63,856 nucleotides of DNA from Desulfobacteraceae bacterium. GTDB lineage: Bacteria; Desulfobacterota; Desulfobacteria; Desulfobacterales; Desulfosalsimonadaceae. The position numbers and the translations under genes are program-made. The stretch spans positions 1 through 63,856 of the forward strand of contig JAABTJ010000017.1 of the NCBI GenBank assembly GCA_011389935.1, in the 5' to 3' direction. This document shows, piece after piece, positions 26,819 to 35,403 of this stretch (the first letter of the stretch is position 1; each line of letters begins with the position of its first letter). The notes beneath the pieces are model-generated. The model did not search any database and had not been told where the DNA came from. It saw only the letters and a program-made list of their open reading frames with translations.

Positions 26819-26905
26819 TGGTGCCGAAGGCCGGATTTGAACCGGCACGGGCGTAGCCCACTACCCCCTCAAGATAGCGTGTCTACCAAATTCCACCACT
26901 TCGGC
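26819..26905 (-). tRNA. tRNA-Leu (anticodon GAG)
   Basis: This 87-base cloverleaf is on the minus strand: the acceptor arm GCCGAAG pairs with CTTCGGC, there is a D-loop with GGTAGAC, an anticodon stem CTATC/GGTAG with loop TTGAGGG (anticodon GAG), a long class-II variable arm, a T-arm with GGTTCAAATCC, and an encoded CCA end. It decodes CUC/CUU. It lies 72 bases downstream of secG, the same neighbourhood as leuU in E. coli. Confidence 0.97.
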
Positions 26906-26977
26906 ATGGATGTATGCGCCCGGTGCGGGCAGGGAAAACGTCGCCTGCCGCTGGGACAAAACGCCTGAACTACTTGG

Positions 26978-27295
26978 TTACTGGTCGGCTGGCGGTTGCG
27001 GTTGCTGCTCCAGTGGCTGTTCCTGCTGGGTTCTCGGCAGGTGGTCGGTGACAACCGATTCCTCTCCGCTTTTGGATACGTACGCCAGCGTCAGGGATGT
27101 GAGCATGAATACCACGGCCATCGCTGTTGTGGCTTTCGTCAGAAACGACGATGCCCCGGAACTGCCGAAAAGTGCCTGGCTGCCCGATCCGCCGAACATC
27201 GCGCCCATGCTCTGCCCTTTGCCGGATTGCAGAAGTACGATCATAATCAGCGAAAAACAGGCGATCAGGTGAATAATGATTACTAACGCATGCAT
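26978..27295 (-). CDS. secG: Preprotein translocase subunit SecG
   Basis: This 105-residue membrane protein has two helices (residues about 1-24 and 53-75) separated by the conserved cytoplasmic stretch VLLQSGKGQSMGAMFGGSG. SecG associates with SecYE and speeds SecA-driven export. The C-terminal tail is Gln/Pro-rich and variable. It is the last protein gene of the kdsA-to-secG series, eight bases after tpiA in the opposite reading order, and is followed by tRNA-Leu. Confidence 0.93.
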   Translation of the reverse strand: MHALVIIIHLIACFSLIMIVLLQSGKGQSMGAMFGGSGSQALFGSSGASSFLTKATTAMAVVFMLTSLTLAYVSKSGEESVVTDHLPRTQQEQPLEQQPQPPADQ

Positions 27296-27302
27296 AATTG
27301 TC

Positions 27303-28061
27303 TTATCTGTATTGGATGATATTGTTGAACGTTTCAGGATCGAGGCTGGCCCCGCCGACCAGCGCGCCGTCGATATCCGGCAAAGCCATCAACTCCGCTA
27401 TGTTCGACGGTTTGACGCTGCCCCCGTAGAGAATCCGCGTTTTGTGGGCGGTTGTTTCTTCAAAACGGTCTGCCAGAAATTTTCTTATGAATTCGTGGAC
27501 CGCCTGCGCCTGCCCGGGGGTCGCGGTTTTACCCGTGCCGATCGCCCATACAGGCTCATATGCGATAACCGCCGAATCCATCTGATCCAAGGATAAACCT
27601 TCTAACCCTTTTTGCATCTGTTTGTCAAGTGTTGAAAACGTTTTTTCCGCTTCCCGCTCGGATTCGCTTTCCCCGACGCAGATCACGGGGCGCAGGTTCG
27701 CGGCCAGTGCGGCGCGGATCTTTTTGTTGACGCTCTCATCGGTTTCCCCGAAATACTGCCGCCGCTCCGAATGGCCGATGATGACATAGCGGCATCCTGC
27801 CGAATAAATCATCTGCCCGGAAACTTCCCCGGTATAGGCGCCTTCTGCTTCCCAGTGAAGGTTCTGCGCCCCCAGGTAAATATTCGACTGGCGTATGACG
27901 TCAAATACCCCGGTCAATGCCGTAAAGGGGGGGGCGATCATGACCTCCACCCCGTCCGCGTCGCCCGCGAGCGCGACCAGCGACCGTGCGGCCGCAACGG
28001 CTTCGGAGCAGGTTTTGTACATTTTCCAGTTGCCTGCGATCATCGGGCGTCTGTTTTCCAT
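27303..28061 (-). CDS. tpiA: Triosephosphate isomerase
   Basis: This 252-residue TIM barrel has all catalytic residues: Lys in GNWKMYK, His in IIGHSERR and Glu in AYEPVWAIGTGK, with phosphate loop GGSVKPSN. It interconverts dihydroxyacetone phosphate and glyceraldehyde 3-phosphate. It lies 43 bases downstream of gap and just upstream of secG, in the gap-tpiA-secG order common in bacteria. Confidence 0.97.
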   Translation of the reverse strand: MENRRPMIAGNWKMYKTCSEAVAAARSLVALAGDADGVEVMIAPPFTALTGVFDVIRQSNIYLGAQNLHWEAEGAYTGEVSGQMIYSAGCRYVIIGHSERRQYFGETDESVNKKIRAALAANLRPVICVGESESEREAEKTFSTLDKQMQKGLEGLSLDQMDSAVIAYEPVWAIGTGKTATPGQAQAVHEFIRKFLADRFEETTAHKTRILYGGSVKPSNIAELMALPDIDGALVGGASLDPETFNNIIQYR

Positions 28062-28104
28062 AAAAACCCCTTTCGCGTATTATGGTACGAAGAAAGCCGA
28101 TGCG

Positions 28105-29106
28105 TTACAGTTGTTTGCCGATCATGAGCGCCATGTCCACCAGCCGCTCCGAATACCCGGTTTCATTGTCATACCAGGAAATGACCTTGACCTGTTTGTC
28201 AATGGCATAGGTAACATCCGCGTCCACGATGGAAGAAAGCGGGCAGCCGTTGTAGTCCGAGGACACCAGCGGTTCCTCGCTGTAACCGAGAATGCCTTTC
28301 AGCTCGTTTTCCGATGCTTCGCGGAGCGCCTTGTTGACCGTATCCGCTGTAACCGGGGTGTCAAGCAGGGCCACAAGGTCCACCAGGGAGACGTTGGGCG
28401 TCGGCACCCGTATGGCCATCCCGTTGAGTTTGCCGTTCAGGTCGGGAAGTACAAGGCCTACAGCCTTGGCTGCGCCGGTGGTGGTCGGAATCATGGACAG
28501 GGCCGCTCCCCGCGCCCGCCGGAGGTCCTTGTGCGGCGCATCCAGGAGCCGCTGGTCCCCGGTATACGAGTGAACGGTCGTCATGAGCCCGGAGATGATC
28601 CCGAATTTTTCGTGCAGCACTTTGGCCACGGGAGCCAGGCAGTTGGTGGTGCATGACGCATTGGAAACGATATGGTGGGCGTTTTTGTCATAGGTCTCGT
28701 GGTTGACCCCCATGACGATGGTGTGATCCGGTTCCTTGGCCGGCGCCGAAATAATCACTTTTTTACATCCTGCGGAGATATGCTTTGCCGCGCTGTCCTG
28801 GTCCCGGAACAGGCCGGTGCATTCGGCGACGATGTCCGCACCGTATTCCCCCCATTTCAAGTTTGCCGGATCCTTTTCCGCCATGACCGGAATGGTTCTG
28901 CCGTTGACCTCGATCGCGTTTTCTTTGGGGACGATGGTTGCGTCCAGCCGCTGGTGGACCGAGTCGTACATCAGCAGGTGGGCAAGGGTTGCCGGGTCCA
29001 TTATATCGTTTACCGCCACGACTTCAATATCCGGGCGTTTCAGAGCCGAACGAAACACAATCCTTCCGATTCTACCCATGCCGTTGATTCCCAGTTTTAC
29101 TGCCAT
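28105..29106 (-). CDS. gap: Glyceraldehyde-3-phosphate dehydrogenase, type I
   Basis: This 333-residue enzyme has an N-terminal Rossmann motif GINGMGRIGR, catalytic Cys in SNASCTTNCLAP, catalytic His in HSYTGDQ and C-terminal SWYDNETGYSERL. It oxidises and phosphorylates glyceraldehyde 3-phosphate. A strong AAAGGAGG RBS precedes the ATG at 29106. The start overlaps the end of rimI by 10 bases, so coupling is possible. Confidence 0.96.
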   Translation of the reverse strand: MAVKLGINGMGRIGRIVFRSALKRPDIEVVAVNDIMDPATLAHLLMYDSVHQRLDATIVPKENAIEVNGRTIPVMAEKDPANLKWGEYGADIVAECTGLFRDQDSAAKHISAGCKKVIISAPAKEPDHTIVMGVNHETYDKNAHHIVSNASCTTNCLAPVAKVLHEKFGIISGLMTTVHSYTGDQRLLDAPHKDLRRARGAALSMIPTTTGAAKAVGLVLPDLNGKLNGMAIRVPTPNVSLVDLVALLDTPVTADTVNKALREASENELKGILGYSEEPLVSSDYNGCPLSSIVDADVTYAIDKQVKVISWYDNETGYSERLVDMALMIGKQL

Positions 29107-29597
29107 GTGTTTCCTCCTTTCAATATTTTCCGCATGATTACTGCATTTTCACGTTTGCCTGGATTCTTCGAGTAATACTCCGGCCGCAACCCGACGGGAC
29201 GGAACCCGAGCTTTTCATAAAGCCGTATGGCTGCCCGGTTTGACTCCCGTACTTCCAGAAATGCGAATGCAACGGCATCTTCGACGGATTTCCCGAAGCA
29301 CGCCGCAAGGAAGTAAAAAGCAAGGTTTTGTTTTCGTTTTTCCGGTTTTATGGCCATTTTCAGCAGGTGAAGCTCGTCTGCCGCCACGTGGAAGCAGCCG
29401 TATCCGTCCACGCTTCGCAAACTGGATGCCGCCTGCGCATCGGCGGAGTCTTCCCGTAGGATATAATTGCGGGCGTTGCGGTTTTTCAATTCATACAAAA
29501 ACGCGTCCCGGTGCCAGGGGTTTTGGAATGATACCTGTTCTATTTCCAAAACCGAATCGATATCCGAGGGCGTCATTTGATCGACGATCATGGCCAT
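29097..29597 (-). CDS. rimI: RimI-type ribosomal-protein alanine N-acetyltransferase
   Basis: This 166-residue GNAT protein has the RimI C-terminal hallmark LEVRESNRAAIRLYEKLGF and the YYSKN tail. RimI acetylates the N-terminus of ribosomal protein S18 and related targets. The acetyl-CoA loop, normally RxxGxG/A, reads RKQNLAFYF here, with Asn replacing the first Gly, so activity may be altered. It sits between a PTS EIIA gene and gap. Confidence 0.75.
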   Translation of the reverse strand: MAMIVDQMTPSDIDSVLEIEQVSFQNPWHRDAFLYELKNRNARNYILREDSADAQAASSLRSVDGYGCFHVAADELHLLKMAIKPEKRKQNLAFYFLAACFGKSVEDAVAFAFLEVRESNRAAIRLYEKLGFRPVGLRPEYYSKNPGKRENAVIMRKILKGGNTWQ

Positions 29598-29605
29598 TTG
29601 CAGCG

Positions 29606-30022
29606 CTATTCCCGCTTGTTTCCTTTTAGAATATCGCTTGCCAGGGAAATGCTTTTCTTGCCGTAGGCTTCAATGGTTTTCGCCATTTCATGAAGGTCCG
29701 TGCTTTTGTTTCTCAGGTTGACGGACTTGATCAGCACCGGCAGATTGACGCCGGATATGACTTCAACGCAGCCTTCTTCCAGAAACGAATAGCTCAGGTT
29801 GGAAGGCGTGCCGCCGAACATGTCGGTTAAGATGACAATCCCGTTGTTATGGTTTACCTGCTTGATGCCGTCCTGGATTTTCTGCCTGAGTTTATTTATA
29901 TCCTGGGTCAGGTCAATGGATATCGGTACGACCGCTTCGGGCCGTTCACCGAAAATAATGGCCGATGTATCGATCAGGGCTTCTCCGAGCCGGCCATGCG
30001 TCACTACGACAATACCAATCAT
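29606..30022 (-). CDS. Mannose-family PTS EIIA protein
   Basis: This 138-residue EIIA-Man domain has the phosphorylatable His9 (VVVTHGRLG) and the DMFGGTPSN motif. In full transport systems it passes phosphate to EIIB; no EIIB, C or D gene is adjacent. With ptsN, rapZ and rpoN upstream, it looks like a regulatory PTS component, as in other delta- and gammaproteobacterial rpoN clusters. It is 15 bases after rapZ. Confidence 0.88.
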   Translation of the reverse strand: MIGIVVVTHGRLGEALIDTSAIIFGERPEAVVPISIDLTQDINKLRQKIQDGIKQVNHNNGIVILTDMFGGTPSNLSYSFLEEGCVEVISGVNLPVLIKSVNLRNKSTDLHEMAKTIEAYGKKSISLASDILKGNKRE

Positions 30023-30037
30023 ATCAGTGTTCCTGCC

Positions 30038-30907
30038 TTACAATTTAAGATCAACATCCCGGTGCGTCAATCGAACCAAGCGACCCGGCTGGTTCATGTG
30101 GGTATACAGCGCATCCGCGATAACGACACTGCGATGCTGTCCACCGGTACAGCCGATGGCAATGGTGAGATACGCCTTGCCCTCCTTTTCGTAGAGCGGA
30201 AGCAAAAAGTCAACCAAATCATAAAATTTTTTCAAAAAAACCCGGGCGGATTCTTCGGAAAGGACATACTGCTTCACATCCTGGTTCCTCCCGTCCAGGG
30301 GTTTCAAGTGCTCAACGAAAAAGGGATTGGGTATGAACCGCACATCCATGATCAGGTCGGCTTCCTGGGGCGTGCCGTGCTTGTAGCCAAAAGAGATAAT
30401 ATTGATCTGCAGGGGCGTTTGATCGATAAAATTTTCGACCATTTTGAAAATGACCGATTTGAACTCGTGGACGTTGTACGTTGAGGTATCGATTACCTGG
30501 TCGGCAAGGGCCCGGATGGGCTGCATCTGTTGGATTTCCGTTCGTATGCCCTCGATCAGTGTTTTGTCCTGCCCCAGGGGATGGTGGCGGCGGGTCTGGC
30601 TGTATCGCCGCACGATGGCGGCTTCTTCCGCTTCCAGAAACAGGACTTCGATATGGTAGCCTTTTTTCTTCACGGCGGAGGAAATTTCGGGAAAGGAATG
30701 GAGAAACCCCTTTTCCCGCAAATCCATCACAAAACCGAATCCTTTGATCCGTTCATCCTTTTCCACCGGCATTTCCAGGAACTTGGGCAGCAGTTTGACC
30801 GGCATGTTATCGACGCAGTAGAAACCGGCATCTTCCAGGGCGGCTATGGCAACACTTTTGCCGGAACCGGAAAGCCCTGTAATAATGATGATCGTGACGT
30901 TTTTCAT
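30038..30907 (-). CDS. rapZ: RapZ family nucleotide-binding RNase adapter
   Basis: This 289-residue protein has Walker A GLSGSGKS, the middle domain, and the C-terminal GCTGGQHRSV signature. In E. coli RapZ hands the small RNA GlmZ to RNase E to tune glucosamine-6-phosphate synthesis. The role in this group is not established. It lies between ptsN and the EIIA-Man gene in the rpoN cluster. Confidence 0.93.
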   Translation of the reverse strand: MKNVTIIIITGLSGSGKSVAIAALEDAGFYCVDNMPVKLLPKFLEMPVEKDERIKGFGFVMDLREKGFLHSFPEISSAVKKKGYHIEVLFLEAEEAAIVRRYSQTRRHHPLGQDKTLIEGIRTEIQQMQPIRALADQVIDTSTYNVHEFKSVIFKMVENFIDQTPLQINIISFGYKHGTPQEADLIMDVRFIPNPFFVEHLKPLDGRNQDVKQYVLSEESARVFLKKFYDLVDFLLPLYEKEGKAYLTIAIGCTGGQHRSVVIADALYTHMNQPGRLVRLTHRDVDLKL

Positions 30908-30949
30908 GCATGCCCTTTATTGTGCGGCTGCCGTGCGGCCATACCCCGT

Positions 30950-31408
30950 CTAGGAATCTGCGTCAGCCTCGGCAATGATGCGGATCACTTCCTGGTCGTC
31001 CCGGGCTTTTTTCAGCCCGGCCTTGAAATCGGGATTCTTCAGAAGCTTTGAAATTCTGGCGAGCAGCATCAGGTGGAGTCCGGTAGAATCGTCCGGGGAG
31101 AGCAAAAGGAAAAAAATATAAGCCGGCTTTCCGTCCATGGTATCAAAATCGACCCCGCGCCTGCTCAAGCCGAAGCCGACAACCAGTTTTTCCAGCTGGG
31201 CCACCTTTCCGTGGGGAATGCCGATGCCGTCTCCGATGCCGGTACTGCCGAGCCGTTCCCTTTCAATGAGAACATTGGCGATTTCCCTGTGGTCGATATT
31301 TGCCACGCGGGCCGCCGGAAGGGACATCTCGTCGATAACCCCTTTTTTGTCCGTAGCGGCAAGATCGGTCAAAATGGTTTCCGTATGCAAAAAATCCAGG
31401 ATTTTCAT
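30950..31408 (-). CDS. ptsN: Nitrogen PTS EIIA protein
   Basis: This 152-residue EIIA-Ntr domain has the active-site His66 in GIGIPHGK and the fold segments LGSTGIGDG and SPDDSTGLHL. It receives phosphate from NPr and regulates potassium, nitrogen or envelope functions. The start at 31408 is chosen because conservation begins there; 59 further codons open upstream are unlike the family. Two strong hairpins lie between it and hpf. Confidence 0.9.
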   Translation of the reverse strand: MKILDFLHTETILTDLAATDKKGVIDEMSLPAARVANIDHREIANVLIERERLGSTGIGDGIGIPHGKVAQLEKLVVGFGLSRRGVDFDTMDGKPAYIFFLLLSPDDSTGLHLMLLARISKLLKNPDFKAGLKKARDDQEVIRIIAEADADS

Positions 31409-31431
31409 TGATGTGTATACCTTGGTTTTTT

Positions 31432-31499
31432 GGGGCGGCCGAAATGCCGCCCCGGGCCAATCCTCTTTTTGCCGGGGGGCATTGATAAGACCCCCCGGC
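31432..31499 (-). other. Two adjacent hairpins between hpf and ptsN
   Basis: GGGGCGGC/GCCGCCCC (31432-31453) and GCCGGGGGG/CCCCCCGGC (31471-31499) form two GC-rich stem-loops in the 124-bp gap. Neither has a T-run in the direction of transcription, so RNA processing, attenuation or differential stability is likelier than simple termination. Confidence 0.5.
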
Positions 31500-31532
31500 G
31501 GTTGTCGGCGGTAATGAGTGGTCCCGCGGTGA

Positions 31533-32057
31533 TCAAACGGGTTCGATGAGGCCCAAATCCCCGTTTTTTCGCCGATAAAGGACATTTACGCGGTTTGTCC
31601 GGGCATTGGTAAAAACGAGAAAGTTATCCGACGTCAGTTCCAGCTGCATGCCGGCCTCTTCGATATCCATGGGTTTGTATTCAATGCTTTGAATGTGGAT
31701 TTCAGGCGTTTCATTTCCGGGCTCAGGGGCCGGGTTCATCTCCCGTACGGACTCCGTTCCCTTGTTCGGCCGGTGGTTTTTTATTTTTCCTTTTTGCCTT
31801 TTGAGCTGCATTTCCAGTTTGTCCAGGGCCATGTCGATGGATGAATACATATCGCTTGCTTTTTCCCGGCATACGATATTCAATCGGTCCCCTTTGAGGC
31901 GTATTTCCGTGTAATGGCGGATTTTTTCCACACTCAGCACCACTTGGGCTTCTGCGGGGTTGTCCAGCAGTTTGTCCATGCGGTTGAGTTTGCCGGTTAC
32001 ATAGTCTTTCAGTGAATCGGAGGGTTCGAGGTTTTTAAACGTTACCGAAGTTTGCAT
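31533..32057 (-). CDS. hpf: Long-form ribosome hibernation promoting factor
   Basis: This 174-residue protein has an N-terminal S30AE domain (residues 1-95, with KLNRMDKLLD and CREKASDMYSSIDMALDKLE), a linker, and a C-terminal dimerisation domain (about 115-174, with TNRVNVLYRRKNGDLGLIEP). The long form joins 70S ribosomes into inactive 100S dimers. It follows rpoN by 14 bases, as in many proteobacteria. Confidence 0.92.
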   Translation of the reverse strand: MQTSVTFKNLEPSDSLKDYVTGKLNRMDKLLDNPAEAQVVLSVEKIRHYTEIRLKGDRLNIVCREKASDMYSSIDMALDKLEMQLKRQKGKIKNHRPNKGTESVREMNPAPEPGNETPEIHIQSIEYKPMDIEEAGMQLELTSDNFLVFTNARTNRVNVLYRRKNGDLGLIEPV

Positions 32058-32071
32058 AGATCCCTGCCTCC

Positions 32072-33496
32072 TTATAGTTGTTTGCGTTTGCTTGATGGCA
32101 GAATGCCCATCATTTCCCTGTATTTGGCGATAGTTCGCCGCGCGATCTCGATACCCAGCTGATCGACGAGAAAATCCGATATTTTTTGATCGCTGAACGG
32201 TTTTTTTGGGTCTTCGGATGATACGATTTTTCGGATTTCCTCCTGCACAGAGGCCGATGCGATGGTTTCGCCGTTGGAACGGTTGATGGCGCTGTTGAAG
32301 AAAAATTTCAGTTCAAAAATCCCGTGGGGGGTATGGGCGTACTTGTTGGTGGTCACCCGGCTGATGGTGGATTCATGCATATTGATATCTTCCGCGACGT
32401 CGCGCAGCACCATGGGCTTCAGGTGTGCGATGCCGTGGTCGAAAAAATCCCGCTGGAACTTTACGATGCTGGTCATCGTATTGTATATGGTTTTTTTTCG
32501 CTGTTGGATACTTTTTATCAGCCATTCCGCCGACCGGAGACGGTCCTTGAGGTACGAACGGGTCTCGCGGTTGATCTGTTCCCCTCTTTTGACGGCATTT
32601 TTGTAATAATTGCTGATATGAAGCTGGGGAATATCGTCATCATTGAGGAAAACAACATAGTCGTCCCCGTCTTTCTGCACATATACATCCGGGAGAATGT
32701 AGATCTGCTCGTCCTCTCCGTAGCGGTCGGCAGGACGCGGATCCAGGTTGCGAATCAGTTCGACGGCTGCGACGATATCGTTCACACTCGTCCTGAGCGC
32801 TTTGGCAATAACCGAATAGCGTTTGTTTTCAAGGTCTTTCATGTGGCTGCAAAGCAGCTCGGTAATCAGCGGAGAATCAATGCCCAGCAGGCGGGCCTGG
32901 ATCAGAAGCGATTCGCTCAGGTTCCGTGCACATATGCCCGGCGGGTCAAAATCCTGCATGCGCAAAAGCACCTGTTCGACTTTTTCAACGGATGTTCCTG
33001 TACTTTCGGCGATTTCTTCGAGGCTGTCCTCCATGAAGCCGAATTTGTTCAGGTTGCCGATAATCATGGAGCCGATCATTTCTTCCTCGGAAGAGGGCTG
33101 GGTCATCAGGAGCTGCCACCGGAGATAATCGGCCAGGGTCGTCCGGCTGGCGGTAAACGCTTCATAGTTGGGTGATTCCCTGGTTTCCGATTCAAAATGT
33201 ACCTTGCCGGTGGAGCTGTATTCATCCATGTAGTGGTGCCAGTCCAGTCGCTCGTCAAAGGTCTCACTGATGGAAACTTCCTGCTTAGCCGGTATTTCGG
33301 ACGCCTGGGACTCCATATTTTCCGGTGTCTCGATATTTTCCGATTCTTCCAGCGTAGGGTTGTTTTCCATTTCCTGGCGAACCATTTCAACGAGCTCCAG
33401 ACGGGACAGTTGCAGCAGCTTGATCGCCATCTGGAGCTGCGGCGTCATGACCAGCTGCTGTTGCAGTTTCAGGTTTTGTTGAAGTTCAAATGCCAT
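32072..33496 (-). CDS. rpoN: RNA polymerase sigma-54 factor
   Basis: This 474-residue sigma-54 has a Gln-rich region I (LQQNLKLQQQLVMTPQLQ) that contacts activators, an acidic linker, the core-binding domain, a helix-turn-helix and the C-terminal RpoN box ARRTIAKYRE that reads the -24 element. A sigma-54 activator of the NtrC type is encoded at 41618. It starts two bases after the lptB stop. Confidence 0.96.
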   Translation of the reverse strand: MAFELQQNLKLQQQLVMTPQLQMAIKLLQLSRLELVEMVRQEMENNPTLEESENIETPENMESQASEIPAKQEVSISETFDERLDWHHYMDEYSSTGKVHFESETRESPNYEAFTASRTTLADYLRWQLLMTQPSSEEEMIGSMIIGNLNKFGFMEDSLEEIAESTGTSVEKVEQVLLRMQDFDPPGICARNLSESLLIQARLLGIDSPLITELLCSHMKDLENKRYSVIAKALRTSVNDIVAAVELIRNLDPRPADRYGEDEQIYILPDVYVQKDGDDYVVFLNDDDIPQLHISNYYKNAVKRGEQINRETRSYLKDRLRSAEWLIKSIQQRKKTIYNTMTSIVKFQRDFFDHGIAHLKPMVLRDVAEDINMHESTISRVTTNKYAHTPHGIFELKFFFNSAINRSNGETIASASVQEEIRKIVSSEDPKKPFSDQKISDFLVDQLGIEIARRTIAKYREMMGILPSSKRKQL

Positions 33497-33498
33497 AT

Positions 33499-34221
33499 TC
33501 AGAGCGTAAACCGGTTTCCAAGATAGATTTCACGGGCCGTCGGGCTGTTTGCAATTTTTTCCGGCCCCCCGGATTCGATGACCTTGCCATGGTTTAAAAT
33601 GTATGCCTGGTCGCAAACGCCAAGGGTCTCCCGGACGTTGTGGTCGGAAATAAGCACGCCGATGCCCCTTTTGGCAAGGTGAAAAATAATATTCTGTATG
33701 TCGATCACCGCGAGCGGGTCGATGCCTGCAAAGGGCTCGTCGAGCAGGATAAAGGCCGGATCGGTTGCCAGCGTGCGGCTGATTTCAAGCCTTCGTCTTT
33801 CGCCCCCGGAAAGGACGGCCGCTTTCTGCTCCCTGAGGTGGGATATGCCCAGTTCGTCGAGCAGCGCTTCGGCCTTTTCCGCTTGTTGATGGCGGGAAAC
33901 CGGAAGGGTTTCGATAATTGTCATGAGGTTGTCCCACACGCTCAATTTTTTGAAAACCGAGGCCTCCTGGGGGAGGTACCCGACCCCTTTTCTGGCGCGC
34001 AGGTACATGGGGTACCCTGTTATTTCGTCATTGTCGATATAGACCCCGCCGCTGTCCGGGCGGATCATGCCGACGGTCATGTAAAACGTGGTGGTTTTGC
34101 CTGCCCCGTTCGGTCCAAGGAGGCCTACGACCTGGCCGGATTCGATTTCAAGGTCAACGCCGTCGACAACCCTTCTTTTCAAATATATTTTAACAAGATT
34201 TCTAAGAGAAAGCGTGGTCAT
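33499..34221 (-). CDS. lptB: LPS export ABC transporter ATP-binding protein
   Basis: This 240-residue ABC ATPase has Walker A GPNGAGKTT, signature LSGGERRRLEI and Walker B FILLDEPFAGID. With LptF/G it powers extraction of lipopolysaccharide from the inner membrane onto the LptC-LptA bridge. It sits directly between lptA and rpoN, the canonical order, and the presence of lptCAB with kdsCA shows a Gram-negative outer membrane with KDO-containing LPS. Confidence 0.95.
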   Translation of the reverse strand: MTTLSLRNLVKIYLKRRVVDGVDLEIESGQVVGLLGPNGAGKTTTFYMTVGMIRPDSGGVYIDNDEITGYPMYLRARKGVGYLPQEASVFKKLSVWDNLMTIIETLPVSRHQQAEKAEALLDELGISHLREQKAAVLSGGERRRLEISRTLATDPAFILLDEPFAGIDPLAVIDIQNIIFHLAKRGIGVLISDHNVRETLGVCDQAYILNHGKVIESGGPEKIANSPTAREIYLGNRFTL

Positions 34222-34229
34222 GGTATCGG

Positions 34230-34802
34230 TTATCTGTCCCCTGGTCGCTGGATTGCATCGGGCAGCATTCCGGATTCCCCTGTCCCCTGGAACACCGCTT
34301 CGACTCGGCTGCCGGTTTCTCCGGTTACGGTGATTTCTCCGGTTTCCCGGTTGAATACTACTTTTTCGCCAGTAATGGAGCCGGCCTCGTCTTTTACGAG
34401 GACATTTTGCCCCAGCAGTACCAGAAGTCCGTCGGATGATGTATATATTGCCTCTTCACACGTGGCGCGCATGTTTTCATGATCAATGACCACATTGCCG
34501 ACGGCCACAAGCTTTTCAATCGAGTCCGCATTGCCGGCGCTGTCCGATGGCAATCCTTCCCCGGCATTGAAATATATGGTGAGCATATCCGATACGATCA
34601 CGGTATCCGCCTGGGTTGCCCGGACGTTTCCGGAAAATTCGGCGTACCGTCCGGCCTGCCGGGAGACGAGACGATCCGCGGTGATGTGAATTTTCGATTT
34701 GCCGGTGCCGTTCATCTCCGGTTCCCGTCCGTAGGCTGCCGGGTGAAGCAGCATGACGGATCCGGTCAAGAGCAGCCCCAATCCCATAAGGATGCGGCGC
34801 AT
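34230..34802 (-). CDS. lptA: LPS export periplasmic protein LptA
   Basis: This 190-residue protein has a signal peptide (residues 1-24, ending near AYG) and a beta-jellyroll OstA domain (ITADRLVSRQAGRYAEFSGNVRATQ). It forms the periplasmic bridge that carries LPS. The ATG at 34802 gives a proper signal peptide; the longer frame from 34943 would add 47 residues overlapping lptC and is not likely. It lies seven bases after the lptC stop. Confidence 0.9.
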   Translation of the reverse strand: MRRILMGLGLLLTGSVMLLHPAAYGREPEMNGTGKSKIHITADRLVSRQAGRYAEFSGNVRATQADTVIVSDMLTIYFNAGEGLPSDSAGNADSIEKLVAVGNVVIDHENMRATCEEAIYTSSDGLLVLLGQNVLVKDEAGSITGEKVVFNRETGEITVTGETGSRVEAVFQGTGESGMLPDAIQRPGDR

Positions 34803-34809
34803 GCGACGG

Positions 34810-35403
34810 TTACAAATCGATTGTATTATCCAGCCAGGTTTCAATATTTCCCTCAAAAAATGCAGTTTTATCGTCCATTTCATAGCGTGCCGAATCCGCC
34901 GTAAACGCCATGGTTTCACCGGTAATCTCAAGGGGAGCGTCAATGACCAGTATACGGGAGTCGTACGTATAATTCAAGGTTTCGGTTTTCAGCGTATATT
35001 CCGGAGAATGAACAACAACATTGTCCCATGCCCGTAAATTTTTGGAGGCCATGTCCACTTCCCCCCGGTCGGCATTCATGGTGATCTGCTCCCCGTTTTC
35101 CATGAAAAATACCGCTTCCAGGCGGGACAAGGCGGCTTTTTGGGATTCAGAAAAAAGCCTTGCCGTGTCCGCGTGCAAGGTCCATTCCTTTTTCCCATTT
35201 TTCATTGCCGTATGCGCAAACCGGCTGATGGAAAGCGTAGCGCCGGTATCCTCTGGAATCTCGGGCTGTTCCGACGGATTGGTCGAATACCGGAAGTTGA
35301 TGAACAGCGCTGCAATGGCACCGGCAAGGAGAACAATGGCGACGATGAGCACTCCCTTGAGGCGTCCTGACCCATGATGCGCTTTTTCCGATATTATTCC
35401 CAC
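34810..35403 (-). CDS. lptC: LPS export protein LptC
   Basis: This 197-residue inner-membrane protein has one N-terminal helix (residues about 17-37) and a periplasmic LptC beta-jellyroll. It passes LPS from the LptBFG complex to LptA. Its start overlaps the end of kdsC by 10 bases, which indicates translational coupling in the kdsC-lptC-lptA-lptB series. Confidence 0.88.
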   Translation of the reverse strand: MGIISEKAHHGSGRLKGVLIVAIVLLAGAIAALFINFRYSTNPSEQPEIPEDTGATLSISRFAHTAMKNGKKEWTLHADTARLFSESQKAALSRLEAVFFMENGEQITMNADRGEVDMASKNLRAWDNVVVHSPEYTLKTETLNYTYDSRILVIDAPLEITGETMAFTADSARYEMDDKTAFFEGNIETWLDNTIDL

